32,108 nucleotides of DNA from Spirochaetales bacterium (GTDB lineage Bacteria; Spirochaetota; Spirochaetia; Treponematales; Treponemataceae). Shown in pieces: positions 1 to 7,329 of this stretch. Under the pieces are notes generated by a model. That model searched no databases. It saw only the letters and a program-made list of their open reading frames with translations, and was not told the origin of the DNA. The stretch is taken from positions 1-32,108 of the forward strand of contig JAUNWH010000035.1 of the NCBI GenBank assembly GCA_030540405.1, written 5' to 3'. Position 1 is the first letter of the stretch. Every line of letters begins with the position of its first letter. Position numbers and translations under genes: made by a program.

Positions 1-52
1 TCACACTTTCTGTAATTTTATCAGAAAGAGTTTTTACATGCGTTTGCCCTGA

Positions 53-676
53 GAACTTGAAGACTTAATCAACATTATTTCATCAAGCATAGGTTCGCTT
101 ACAAATCCTAAAAAAATCGCGGATACTTTTGTGAGCAATAAGAAAAAAATCAGCCAGGAGACTGTAAAAAAATATCTTGAATATCTAAGCGACGCATTTC
201 TTGTTTCTGCTAGTTATCGTTATGATATTAAAGGGAAAAAATATATCGACACGCCTCTAAAGTATTATTTTTCTGACATCGGATTACGAAACGCACGCCT
301 GAATTTCAGGCAGATGGAAGAAACTCACATCATGGAAAACATTATTTACAATGAGCTTGTAATGAGAGGCTACAATGTTGACGTTGGACTTGTTCAGATT
401 AGCGAACGGAACAAAGATGGAAAATCTTGTCGTGTGCAATATGAAATTGATTTTGTAGTGAATAAAGGTTTTAAAAGATATTACATTCAGTCCGCGTTTG
501 CTTTGCCCGACAGAGAAAAAGTTTTGCAGGAAGAACGGCCGTTTTTGAATATAAGCGATTCATTCAAAAAAATCATAATCGAAAAGACGAATATTCATTC
601 ATACTATACCGAAGAAGGAATACTTGTTCTAAGCATTTTTGATTTTCTCTTAAACGAAAACAGCCTTGAAATATAA
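53..676 (+). pseudogene. C-terminal remnant of a DUF4143-type AAA ATPase
   Basis: The reading frame from 53 to the stop at 674-676 matches the C-terminal half of the bacterial ATP-binding proteins that carry a DUF4143 domain. Seen: the helical stretch starting ELEDLINIIS, the 'SQETVKKYLEYLSDAFLV' segment typical of the start of DUF4143, then 'YYFSDIGLRNARL' and the restriction-enzyme-like 'EIDFVVNKG' core near the C terminus. Homology continues upstream of the GTG at 131, so that GTG is not a true start. The frame is closed by a TGA at 50-52, and no AAA/Walker region is visible in the 50 bases before it. I infer a 5'-truncated relic, or a gene broken near the window edge. It lies 13 bases before hsdR. 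Such ATPases often sit inside restriction loci. A frameshifted upstream part outside the window cannot be excluded. Confidence 0.6.
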
Positions 677-689
677 CGGAGAAATATTT

Positions 690-3600
690 ATGGCAAACTA
701 CATTACAGAAGACGACATTGAAGTTTCTCTTATAAATATTCTTAAAAGCGATGAGATTGCATATAACTTTATTCAGTGTGATGCCAATCCCAATTTAAAA
801 GAAGATTTGAATGATGGAACTTGCCGCGTTTCTAAAAAACAATGTGTTTTGCCTGAACAGATAAAAACTGCGCTTTATAAAATCAATCCAAATATTCCGG
901 CGGAAAATATAGATTCTGTAATCCGGGAATTGTGCCGTGACTTTGCTGGCACCGACATGGTGAAAACCAATTATGATAATTACAATCTGATTCGCAACGG
1001 CAAAAAAGTCTATTTCAAAAAAGACGGCAAACAGACTTTTGACTTTGTAAAGCTGATTGATTTTGAGGAGTCAACAAATAATATTTTTACTGCTGTTTCG
1101 CAGATGTGGATTCAGGGGCAGTATTACTGGCGCAGACCGGATGTAATTATTTTTGTAAACGGGCTTCCTCTTGTTTTTGTCGAGCTAAAAAATGCCATTA
1201 TCAAAATAGAAGAAGCCTTTAACAAGAATCTGACTGACTATAAAAAAGACATTCCGAATCTTTTTGCCTTTAATCAGATTTGTGTCTTGAGCAACGGGCT
1301 TGAAACTCGACTTGGCGCATGGAACGCGGATTACGAATTCTTTTTTGAATGGCTTAAAGTCGAAAGCGAATCAGAAAAGCCAAACCGCAAGTACATAAAA
1401 GAGCGTGGAGTTTCCATTGAATACTTTGCGCGCGGTCTTTGCAAGAAAGAACACCTGATTGACTACATCGAAAACTTTATTTTGTTCCAGAACCAGAAAG
1501 TTAAAATCATTGCGAAAAATCACCAGTTTCTTGGCGTTAATAATCTTATGAAAAATGTTGAACGCCGAGAAGAGCTTAAAGGAAAACTTGGTGTCTTCTG
1601 GCATACTCAAGGCTCTGGAAAATCGTATTCCATGGTATTCTTTGCGCGAAAATGCGCCCGCAAGCTAAAGGGCAATTTCACTTTCTTTATTGTTACTGAC
1701 CGAACAGATCTTGATACTCAGATTTACAAAAATTTTGTACGAACAGAAGTTGTCGGCAACAAGGAGGAGTGCCAGCCTAAAAACTCTGAGCAGCTCCGCG
1801 AATATCTTAAAAGCAACAAGAAATTTATTTTTTCAATGATTCATAAATTCCGTTATGACAAAGGAAAGAAATATCCTGTTCTTAGCGAGCGCAACGACAT
1901 TTTTGTTTTGATAGATGAAGCGCACCGCACACAGTACAAAGACCTTGCAGAGAACATGCATACTGCTTTGCCTAACGCAAACTTTATTGCGTTTACAGGA
2001 ACACCGCTGCTTGGCTCAAAACGTCTGACAAACCAGTGGTTTGGCGATTATGTCTCTGAATATAATTTTGCCCAGTCGGTGGAAGATGGTTCTACAGTTC
2101 CACTTTTCTACAGCCGCCGTGTGCCGGAAGTAGGACTTACAAACAACTTTCTTGATGATGATATTGTAGACATCATTGAAGATGAAAACCTGAATGAAGA
2201 GGAAATCAAAAGATTAGAAGATTCCGGAAGCAAGATAATTGAAGTCCTTAAACGGGACGAGCGTCTTGATAAAATTGCCCAAGATATTGCACATCATTTT
2301 CCACGCCGCGGATTTCTTGGAAAAGGAATGGTGGTTTCGGTTGATAAGTTTACCGCTGTAAAAATGTACGACAAGGTTCAGCACTACTGGGATTTGGAAA
2401 AGAAACAGCTGGTGATAGAACGCAGCAATGCCAAGACAAAAGAAGAACGAGACGAAATAAAAGCGCGTCTTGATTACATGAACAATGTTGAAATGGCTGT
2501 AATAATTTCTGAAGACGCAGACGAAGAAAAAAAGTTTGCTGAGCAGGGATTAAATATAAAGCCCCATCGCGACAAGATGAATACTATTGTTGACGGCGTA
2601 GATATAGAAGACCGCTTCAAAGATAAAAATGATCCGCTGCAGCTTGTTTTTGTTTGCGCAATGTGGCTTACAGGTTTTGATGTGCCGAATCTTTCTACGC
2701 TCTATCTTGATAAGCCTATGAAAGGCCACACTCTTATGCAGGCAATTGCCCGTGCAAACCGAGTATATCCTGGAAAAACAAGCGGTATCATTGTTGATTA
2801 TGTAAATGTGTTTAAGTACATGCAGCAGGCGCTTACCGATTATGCAACCGGCGATGACGGAAATGAGTTTCCGGCAAAAAATATTGACTACCTTCTTGAA
2901 CTGATTGACCAGAGCATTGATGAGGCAGACGAGTTTTTATCGGAACTTGATATAAGCCTTGAAAAAATCAATAAACTTCCTGGCGACCTGGAAAAACTTG
3001 AAGCCTTGCGAAACGCGCTGGAAATTATTTATCAAAAAGATGAAGGCAAAGAAAAGTTCCGAGTTATTACAAATACAATGCTCAATCTTTACGAAGCCAG
3101 CAAGCCAGAGATTTTTGAAATGGGCTGGCAGAACGAAAAGTTCAAGCCGTTGAAATATCTGAACGATTTAATGAGCAACAACGTCAATGATGAAAAACTT
3201 GACCGTGCAAAGGCAAGAATGCAGGCTTTGCTTGACACATCAGTCAGTTCAGAAAAACCGGAAGATGCAAGCGACCCGGACGGCAAGAAATCTTCTGATT
3301 ATCTCATTCACGAATTTAAAGTCATTGACCTTTCCAAAGTCGATGTGGAAGAGCTTAGAAAAGAAATTCATAAAGCCCAGTACAAGGCGATTGAAATCGA
3401 TGACCTGAAAGAGTTCATTCAGAAGATGCTGCAGATTATGATTAATAAAAACTGCGAGCGAATAAAGTTCAGTGAACGATTTAAAAACATCATAGAACAG
3501 TACAACGCCGGCGGCAGCGAAAACGAAGATTATTATGAACAGCTCTTGCAGCTTATTGAAGACATGAAAAATGAAAACAAGCGTGCTGAAACAGAAGGTC

Positions 3601-3920
3601 TTGCCGAAGAAGAACTTGAAATGTTTGACCTGCTTATAAAAGGCCGAAAGCTCACGAAAGATGAAGAGCAAAAAGTAAAGCTCGCCGCTAAAAATCTGTA
3701 CAAAAAACTTACAGAAGAAAAACAAAATCTCTTTGTTGTAGACTGGTACAAGGACGATCAGGCTTCTACAACCGTAAAAGATGCAATTATTTCTTCACTT
3801 GATGCAGATTTGCCGCAAAGTTTTGATAGAGACGCATTTAACTCAAAAATAAATTTGCTGCTTAACCATTTTGTTGATATGTCTGTTCAACATTACGGCT
3901 GGCTGGGGGAGACCGCATAG
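690..3920 (+). CDS. hsdR: Type I restriction enzyme, endonuclease/translocase subunit HsdR
   Basis: Motor and nuclease subunit of a type I restriction-modification complex. With HsdM and HsdS it translocates DNA and cuts unmethylated foreign DNA. The 1076-residue protein has the family layout. First is an N-terminal PD-(D/E)xK nuclease with D151 in 'RRPDV' and E165-x-K167 in 'VELKN'. Then come a superfamily 2 helicase core with Walker A GSGKS (308-312), DEAH box (409-412) and TGTP (436-439), and the arginine motif QAIARANR (684-691). A charged helical C terminus would dock to the methylase. All key residues are present, so the protein should be active. The ATG at 690 is chosen because a CGGAGA ribosome site lies just before it; an in-frame TTG at 666 has none. 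No hsdM or hsdS follows; partners, if any, lie left of the window beyond the broken ATPase. Confidence 0.95.
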   Translation: MANYITEDDIEVSLINILKSDEIAYNFIQCDANPNLKEDLNDGTCRVSKKQCVLPEQIKTALYKINPNIPAENIDSVIRELCRDFAGTDMVKTNYDNYNLIRNGKKVYFKKDGKQTFDFVKLIDFEESTNNIFTAVSQMWIQGQYYWRRPDVIIFVNGLPLVFVELKNAIIKIEEAFNKNLTDYKKDIPNLFAFNQICVLSNGLETRLGAWNADYEFFFEWLKVESESEKPNRKYIKERGVSIEYFARGLCKKEHLIDYIENFILFQNQKVKIIAKNHQFLGVNNLMKNVERREELKGKLGVFWHTQGSGKSYSMVFFARKCARKLKGNFTFFIVTDRTDLDTQIYKNFVRTEVVGNKEECQPKNSEQLREYLKSNKKFIFSMIHKFRYDKGKKYPVLSERNDIFVLIDEAHRTQYKDLAENMHTALPNANFIAFTGTPLLGSKRLTNQWFGDYVSEYNFAQSVEDGSTVPLFYSRRVPEVGLTNNFLDDDIVDIIEDENLNEEEIKRLEDSGSKIIEVLKRDERLDKIAQDIAHHFPRRGFLGKGMVVSVDKFTAVKMYDKVQHYWDLEKKQLVIERSNAKTKEERDEIKARLDYMNNVEMAVIISEDADEEKKFAEQGLNIKPHRDKMNTIVDGVDIEDRFKDKNDPLQLVFVCAMWLTGFDVPNLSTLYLDKPMKGHTLMQAIARANRVYPGKTSGIIVDYVNVFKYMQQALTDYATGDDGNEFPAKNIDYLLELIDQSIDEADEFLSELDISLEKINKLPGDLEKLEALRNALEIIYQKDEGKEKFRVITNTMLNLYEASKPEIFEMGWQNEKFKPLKYLNDLMSNNVNDEKLDRAKARMQALLDTSVSSEKPEDASDPDGKKSSDYLIHEFKVIDLSKVDVEELRKEIHKAQYKAIEIDDLKEFIQKMLQIMINKNCERIKFSERFKNIIEQYNAGGSENEDYYEQLLQLIEDMKNENKRAETEGLAEEELEMFDLLIKGRKLTKDEEQKVKLAAKNLYKKLTEEKQNLFVVDWYKDDQASTTVKDAIISSLDADLPQSFDRDAFNSKINLLLNHFVDMSVQHYGWLGETA

Positions 3921-3941
3921 AATCGGTTTGTTCCTGCTATT

Positions 3942-3963
3942 TGCATAGAAGAATGCATTTTTT
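3942..3963 (+). terminator. Probable intrinsic terminator after hsdR
   Basis: TGCAT and ATGCA form a short stem around a six-base loop and are followed by six T residues. It sits 21 bases after the hsdR stop. The stem is only 5 bp, so it may be weak. Confidence 0.5.
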
Positions 3964-4032
3964 GTTTTAGTTAAAAAAACAATTATCTGAACTTGAAGCG
4001 TAGCTTGCGCCGAATCTGTAAAATTATTTTGT

Positions 4033-4060
4033 TTGGAATTGTAAAAAATCGTGCTAAAAT
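4033..4060 (+). promoter_or_regulatory. Sigma-70-like promoter ending at the next start codon
   Basis: TTGGAA at 4033-4038, a 16-base spacer, and TAAAAT at 4055-4060. Only six A residues separate the -10 box from the GTG at 4067, so the transcript would begin at or near the start codon. Confidence 0.5.
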
Positions 4061-4066
4061 AAAAAA

Positions 4067-4720
4067 GTGAACATTTATAAATTTATTTACAATATTACAA
4101 TGTTCCGTAGCCGCAGATTTATTATAAAAAATTATGGCGCGGAAGTTTGGCAGAAGTTCAAAAACGAATCTAGATCCGTCTTTAAAAAAATTCTTTTGGA
4201 ACTGCCGGACATTGGAAAAAGCATTTTTTCGTTTAACTATGCCTATGCGCCGTCGTATATCGCTTGGTATAAAACTATGCGAAAACTTGGGCTTTCCGCA
4301 CAAGAATCCGACAACTTGATGTGGAAAATGAATGAAAAAATGATTTTATCTGTGCCCAAAATTTTTCTTCGTTCTGCTGGAAAAATTTATCTTGAAAGTT
4401 TTAGAAAAAAAGCGGAATCTCACATTGAACGCCAAAAAAGTGGAAGGCTTCACGAAAATGACTGGCTCATTGAATACAGAAACTTGAGCAAAAATTCTTT
4501 TGAAATTGACATAAAACGCTGCGGCTTTATTACGCTTGCAAAAAAATACGGCGCAGAAGAAATGCTGCCTGGAATTTGCGCAGTTGATTACATTGTTGCT
4601 CATTATATGGGAAACGGATTTTCAAGAACTAAAACACTCGGGGCTGGAGATGATTGTTGCAACTGCCACTACGAGCTAAAAGGAATCTGTTCTTTGCAAG
4701 TTCCAGCGGGAATGAAATAA
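4067..4720 (+). CDS. L-2-amino-thiazoline-4-carboxylate hydrolase-like protein
   Basis: The 217-residue soluble protein resembles the ATC hydrolase family (PF14196), named for an enzyme that opens a thiazoline ring in bacterial L-cysteine production. Most family members have no proven substrate. The recognisable part is the C-terminal third: 'GICAVDYIVAHYMGNGFSR' leading into 'TKTLGAGDDCCNCHY', the family's Cys/Asp-rich end with the R-T-x-T-L-G-x-G pattern. No signal peptide or membrane segment is evident. The start is uncertain. GTG at 4067 has no ribosome site but lies six bases after a good -10 box, which fits a leaderless message; ATG at 4100 would give 206 residues and also has no ribosome site. 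It stands alone, convergent with the ZIP transporter. The family call is from recognition only. Confidence 0.7.
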   Translation: MNIYKFIYNITMFRSRRFIIKNYGAEVWQKFKNESRSVFKKILLELPDIGKSIFSFNYAYAPSYIAWYKTMRKLGLSAQESDNLMWKMNEKMILSVPKIFLRSAGKIYLESFRKKAESHIERQKSGRLHENDWLIEYRNLSKNSFEIDIKRCGFITLAKKYGAEEMLPGICAVDYIVAHYMGNGFSRTKTLGAGDDCCNCHYELKGICSLQVPAGMK

Positions 4721-4734
4721 TTCATTAGAAAATT

Positions 4735-5505
4735 TTAGCCTAGAGCCACATCAAGAATCATCATCATTATAAAGCCTATTGAAAATCCAATTGTGCCTAA
4801 ATTTGAATGCGGTTTTTCAGATGCTTCGGGAATCAGCTCTTCAACAACAACGTAAAGCATTGCTCCGGCTGCAAAAGACAAAAGGTAAGGCAGAACAGGC
4901 ACTATTAAATTTTTTAGAAGAATTGTAATAACTGCCGCAACTGGCTCTACAACTCCAGAAAGAACTCCGAACGTGAACGACTTGTTTTTTGATTCGCCGT
5001 TTCCTGCAAGCGACATGGAGATTATTGCGCCCTCTGGAAAATTCTGAATAGCGATTCCCGCAGAAAGTGCCGCCGCTGCCGCAAATCCTATGCTCTGTGC
5101 GGAAAATGCCGCAAAAACAACTCCGACCGCCATTCCTTCTGGAATATTGTGAAGCGTAACTGCAAGAAACATCATGGTGCTTTGCTTGAGCTTGGCTTTT
5201 AGTCCTTCTGGTTTTTCTGAGTCAACGTGAAGATGCGGAATCAGAATATCGAGCAGGAAAAGAAAAGCAATTCCCGCCGCAGTTCCAATTGTCGCCGGAA
5301 TAAATGCAAGCCTTCCCATAGAAGCCGAACTATCTATTGAAGGAATTATAAGCGACCACACAGAAGCCGCAATCATTACTCCAGCCGCAAATCCCAAAAG
5401 AAATTTCTGGACGCTTTTATTTAAATTTTTCCCAAGAAAGTAAACGCAGGCTGAACCCAATGTAGTTCCAAAAAACGGAATCAGAATTCCATAAAATGTA
5501 TTCAT
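4735..5505 (-). CDS. ZIP family divalent metal transporter
   Basis: Integral membrane protein of 256 residues that should move Zn2+ or other divalent metals into the cytoplasm. It has about eight hydrophobic segments and the two ZIP signature helices, HNIPEG at 119-124 and QNFPEG at 154-159, which carry the metal-binding His, Asn/Gln and Glu. A short His-containing loop 'HLHVD' (91-95) precedes them. Length and pattern fit the GufA/ZupT branch of ZIP proteins. The ATG at 5505 has no ribosome site but lies exactly six bases from a near-consensus promoter, so the mRNA is probably leaderless. No metal-responsive regulator is next to it. Substrate cannot be read from sequence. Confidence 0.9.
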   Translation of the reverse strand: MNTFYGILIPFFGTTLGSACVYFLGKNLNKSVQKFLLGFAAGVMIAASVWSLIIPSIDSSASMGRLAFIPATIGTAAGIAFLFLLDILIPHLHVDSEKPEGLKAKLKQSTMMFLAVTLHNIPEGMAVGVVFAAFSAQSIGFAAAAALSAGIAIQNFPEGAIISMSLAGNGESKNKSFTFGVLSGVVEPVAAVITILLKNLIVPVLPYLLSFAAGAMLYVVVEELIPEASEKPHSNLGTIGFSIGFIMMMILDVALG

Positions 5506-5511
5506 GCCTTG

Positions 5512-5540
5512 ATTATAGATTTAAAGAAGCATAGTTTCAA
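5512..5540 (-). promoter_or_regulatory. Near-consensus promoter of the ZIP gene
   Basis: On the minus strand TTGAAA (5535-5540), a 17-base spacer, and a perfect TATAAT (5512-5517). Six bases separate TATAAT from the ATG at 5505, so transcription should start at about the A of the start codon. Confidence 0.7.
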
Positions 5541-5561
5541 TGTTGAGAATTTGGTTAGAAT

Positions 5562-5590
5562 TTGACGGCATGACGGCAATATGTTATATT
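5562..5590 (+). promoter_or_regulatory. Promoter of a convergent small RNA
   Basis: TTGACG at 5562-5567, a 17-base spacer, TATATT at 5585-5590. No reading frame with a ribosome site follows. Transcription from about 5597 would run into the strong terminator at 5639-5678, giving an RNA of about 80 nt. Confidence 0.65.
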
Positions 5591-5596
5591 GAATAA

Positions 5597-5678
5597 AAGG
5601 AAATGCCCGAACTTTGGGTTATCTCCACTAAATGCGATAATAGCCGCTTCAGTAGGTCAAACTTGGCGGCTATTTTTT
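5597..5678 (+). ncRNA. Putative antitoxin RNA, convergent with the 33-aa peptide gene
   Basis: Predicted RNA of about 80 nt bounded by a good promoter and an intrinsic terminator, with no credible coding frame. Its 3' end stops three bases before the stop codon of the minus-strand peptide gene. The peptide mRNA must run through the same stem on the other strand to end, so the two RNAs would be fully complementary there. The 5' part carries a 20-base block (5607-5626) that recurs, in the same sense relative to transcription, in the leader of the peptide mRNA. The arrangement resembles par/Fst-type and txpA/RatA-type type I antitoxins. Function is inferred from architecture alone. Confidence 0.55.
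5639..5678 (+). terminator. Intrinsic terminator shared by two convergent transcripts
   Basis: A nine-base-pair perfect stem (5639-5647 with 5666-5674, core TAGCCGC/GCGGCTA), an 18-base loop, then a run of T to 5678. It is strong on the plus strand. On the minus strand the same stem forms but is followed only by TATCGCATTT, so termination of the peptide mRNA there would be weaker. Confidence 0.75.
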
Positions 5679-5681
5679 ACT

Positions 5682-5783
5682 CTACTTATTTTTTAGGTAA
5701 GTGAGAGCAGCAATAACTGTTCCTGTAACAGTAGCGATGCAGCTAATAATTGCAACAACTGCTAAAACAAGGTCTAAAGTCAT
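5682..5783 (-). CDS. 33-residue hydrophobic peptide, candidate type I toxin
   Basis: Small gene encoding MTLDLVLAV..., a peptide of 33 residues. Residues 5-28 form one apolar segment rich in V, I, A and T, and the C terminus is basic (YLKNK). This is the build of holin-like or Fst/TxpA-like membrane toxins of type I systems, although I see no specific sequence match to a named family. The gene is real on several independent grounds: a perfect GGGAGG ribosome site five bases before the ATG, a TATAAT promoter with an extended TG motif, a leader that can fold over the ribosome site, and a convergent small RNA at the 3' end. It could instead be a small regulatory membrane protein. It is too short for standard gene finders. 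Confidence 0.75.
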   Translation of the reverse strand: MTLDLVLAVVAIISCIATVTGTVIAALTYLKNK

Positions 5784-5789
5784 GCTAGC

Positions 5790-5833
5790 CTCCCATAATC
5801 AAATTTCAGCATAAGCTGATTGAGTTTTGGGAG
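5790..5833 (-). promoter_or_regulatory. Leader hairpin sequestering the peptide's ribosome site
   Basis: In the minus-strand mRNA, CTCCCA (5833-5828) pairs perfectly with TGGGAG (5795-5790), which contains most of the GGGAGG ribosome site (5794-5789). Inside, either CAGC/GCTG around a four-base loop or AATCA/TGATT can add further pairs. An SD-hiding leader is typical of type I toxin mRNAs. Confidence 0.6.
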
Positions 5834-5867
5834 ACAACCGCCTGTTCGGACAATTTCCAACAATTCA

Positions 5868-5896
5868 ATTATAGCACGTTTTGTTTTTACTGTATG
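5868..5896 (-). promoter_or_regulatory. Extended -10 promoter of the 33-aa peptide gene
   Basis: Minus strand: TGC-TATAAT (5876-5868), a perfect -10 with the extended TGn motif. A weak -35, CATACA (5891-5896), lies at 17-base spacing. Predicted start about 5861 gives a 78-nt leader before the ATG at 5783. Confidence 0.7.
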
Positions 5897-6011
5897 TATG
5901 TAGAGAAGAAGTGTTTGTTATATTTTTCAAGTCCGAAAGTATTCTTAAAACTCATTTGAATTGCATTTTTGTAAAATAACAAGAAATTACCTTGCATAAC
6001 AGGAATTTACT

Positions 6012-6041
6012 TTGTAACTTATGCGAAAAATTCAGTATTAT
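6012..6041 (+). promoter_or_regulatory. Putative promoter of the RND efflux operon
   Basis: TTGTAA at 6012-6017, an 18-base spacer, TATTAT at 6036-6041, then six bases to the ATG at 6048. If used, the operon message would be leaderless and an upstream in-frame ATG at 6021 could not be translated from it. Confidence 0.45.
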
Positions 6042-6047
6042 AAAAGC

Positions 6048-7328
6048 ATGGGATGCTTGAAAAAGAAAATCTTTATTTTATTTTTTTCAATTGCCGCGTT
6101 TGCTTTTGCGGATGAAAATATTATTGAGCTTTCTCTTGAAGACGCAGTAAAAATCGCGCTTGAAAATAATGTTTCCATAAAGCAAAGTGAAATCAGCCTT
6201 GATGCAAAAAAACGCGAGTCAGATTATTCATGGAATTCTATAAGCCCGTCGATTTCTGGAACTGGACGCTATTCAAAAAATATTCCAAGTTCTTCATCTG
6301 ATGACAAAGCAAGCCTTTCCGCAGGAATTTCTTTGAGCGCAACTTTGTCGCCTTCTGTTTATACTTCTGCAAAAAACGCCGGGCTAAGCTACAGCCAGCA
6401 GCAGCTTTCATATCAAAATGACTTGCGTTTAGTGGAGCTTAATGTAAGAAAAAATTATTATTCTCTTCTTTATAAAACTGAAGAAATTTCGCTGAAAGAA
6501 AAAAGCCTTGAGACTTCAAAAAATCAGTACGAATCAAATTTGGCAAAATACAAGCGCGGAACTTTATCAAGGCTTGATGTTTTGAGCGCGCAAGTTTCGT
6601 ATCAGAATGACCAGCTTGAACTTAAATCTCTTAATGCGGAAATGGAAAATTCAATTGCTTCGTTTAAGCAGTTTGTCGGACTTCCGCAGGATGCAATAGT
6701 TTCACTTTCCGGCTCGTTTGAAAATATCCTGAATCTAAAAAATATTTCAATTGAAGGAATGGAGCTTAATTCATTCAGCATTGAATCTTTGCAAAAACAG
6801 ATTGACAGCGCAAAAAATTCTTTGCTTGCTTCCCGGTTTACTGCTTACGGTCCAAGCCTTTCAGCTTCTTATTCTTATAATTATTCTTCTATGGACGGTG
6901 GCTCAAATTGGGACGACAACGGAACTTTAAGTTTGCAAGCCTCAATTCCGCTGGACGGATTTCTTCCCTGGTCAAATAGCTCGCTTAATGTTCAGTCAAA
7001 AAAAGATTCTGTAAAAAGTCTTGAGCTTGAGCTTGAAGATGCGAAGATTTCACTTGAAGTAAATATTTCAACCTTGATGAACAAAATAAATCAGTGCCTG
7101 GAAAATATTGCTCTTAGAAAAAGCAGCATTGAGCTTGCCCAGACAACTTACGAAATGACTTTGGAATCTTATAGCCACGGAACAAAAGATTTGCTTTCGC
7201 TTCAGACTGCTTCGGACAATCTTCTTTCCGCAAAAGTGAATTTGATTTCCGAGGCTTATAGTTTGATATGCGCCGTTCTTGACTTGGAAAATGCGGCTGG
7301 AATTCCGTTTGGAACTTTGGAGAATTAA
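6048..7328 (+). CDS. TolC-type outer membrane efflux channel
   Basis: Outer-membrane factor of a tripartite efflux pump; its trimers form the exit duct joined to the adaptor and RND pump encoded next. From ATG 6048 the protein has 426 residues: a signal peptide (MGCLKKK, a phenylalanine-rich core, cleavage after AFA), then two outer-membrane-efflux repeats (PF02321) of long amphipathic helices. The opening 'IIELSLEDAVKIALENN' is the usual TolC-family start, and the repeats contain 'YKRGTLSRLDVLSAQ' and 'YSHGTKDLLSLQTA'. No SD is visible before either 6021 or 6048. I prefer 6048 because it gives a standard signal peptide and sits six bases after a -10 box. The adaptor gene begins one base after its stop. 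Confidence 0.9.
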   Translation: MGCLKKKIFILFFSIAAFAFADENIIELSLEDAVKIALENNVSIKQSEISLDAKKRESDYSWNSISPSISGTGRYSKNIPSSSSDDKASLSAGISLSATLSPSVYTSAKNAGLSYSQQQLSYQNDLRLVELNVRKNYYSLLYKTEEISLKEKSLETSKNQYESNLAKYKRGTLSRLDVLSAQVSYQNDQLELKSLNAEMENSIASFKQFVGLPQDAIVSLSGSFENILNLKNISIEGMELNSFSIESLQKQIDSAKNSLLASRFTAYGPSLSASYSYNYSSMDGGSNWDDNGTLSLQASIPLDGFLPWSNSSLNVQSKKDSVKSLELELEDAKISLEVNISTLMNKINQCLENIALRKSSIELAQTTYEMTLESYSHGTKDLLSLQTASDNLLSAKVNLISEAYSLICAVLDLENAAGIPFGTLEN

Positions 7329-7329
7329 T

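Noticed and set aside
1..61. Minus-strand frame reading ...SGQTHVKTLSDKITESV toward the left edge
   Set aside because: Only about 20 residues are visible and a stop lies just upstream; it could be the start of a gene outside the window, but nothing supports a call.
3249..3725. Long minus-strand open frames inside hsdR, and similar antisense frames elsewhere
   Set aside because: They are Phe- and Lys-rich shadows of well-supported genes, with no ribosome sites or domain character.
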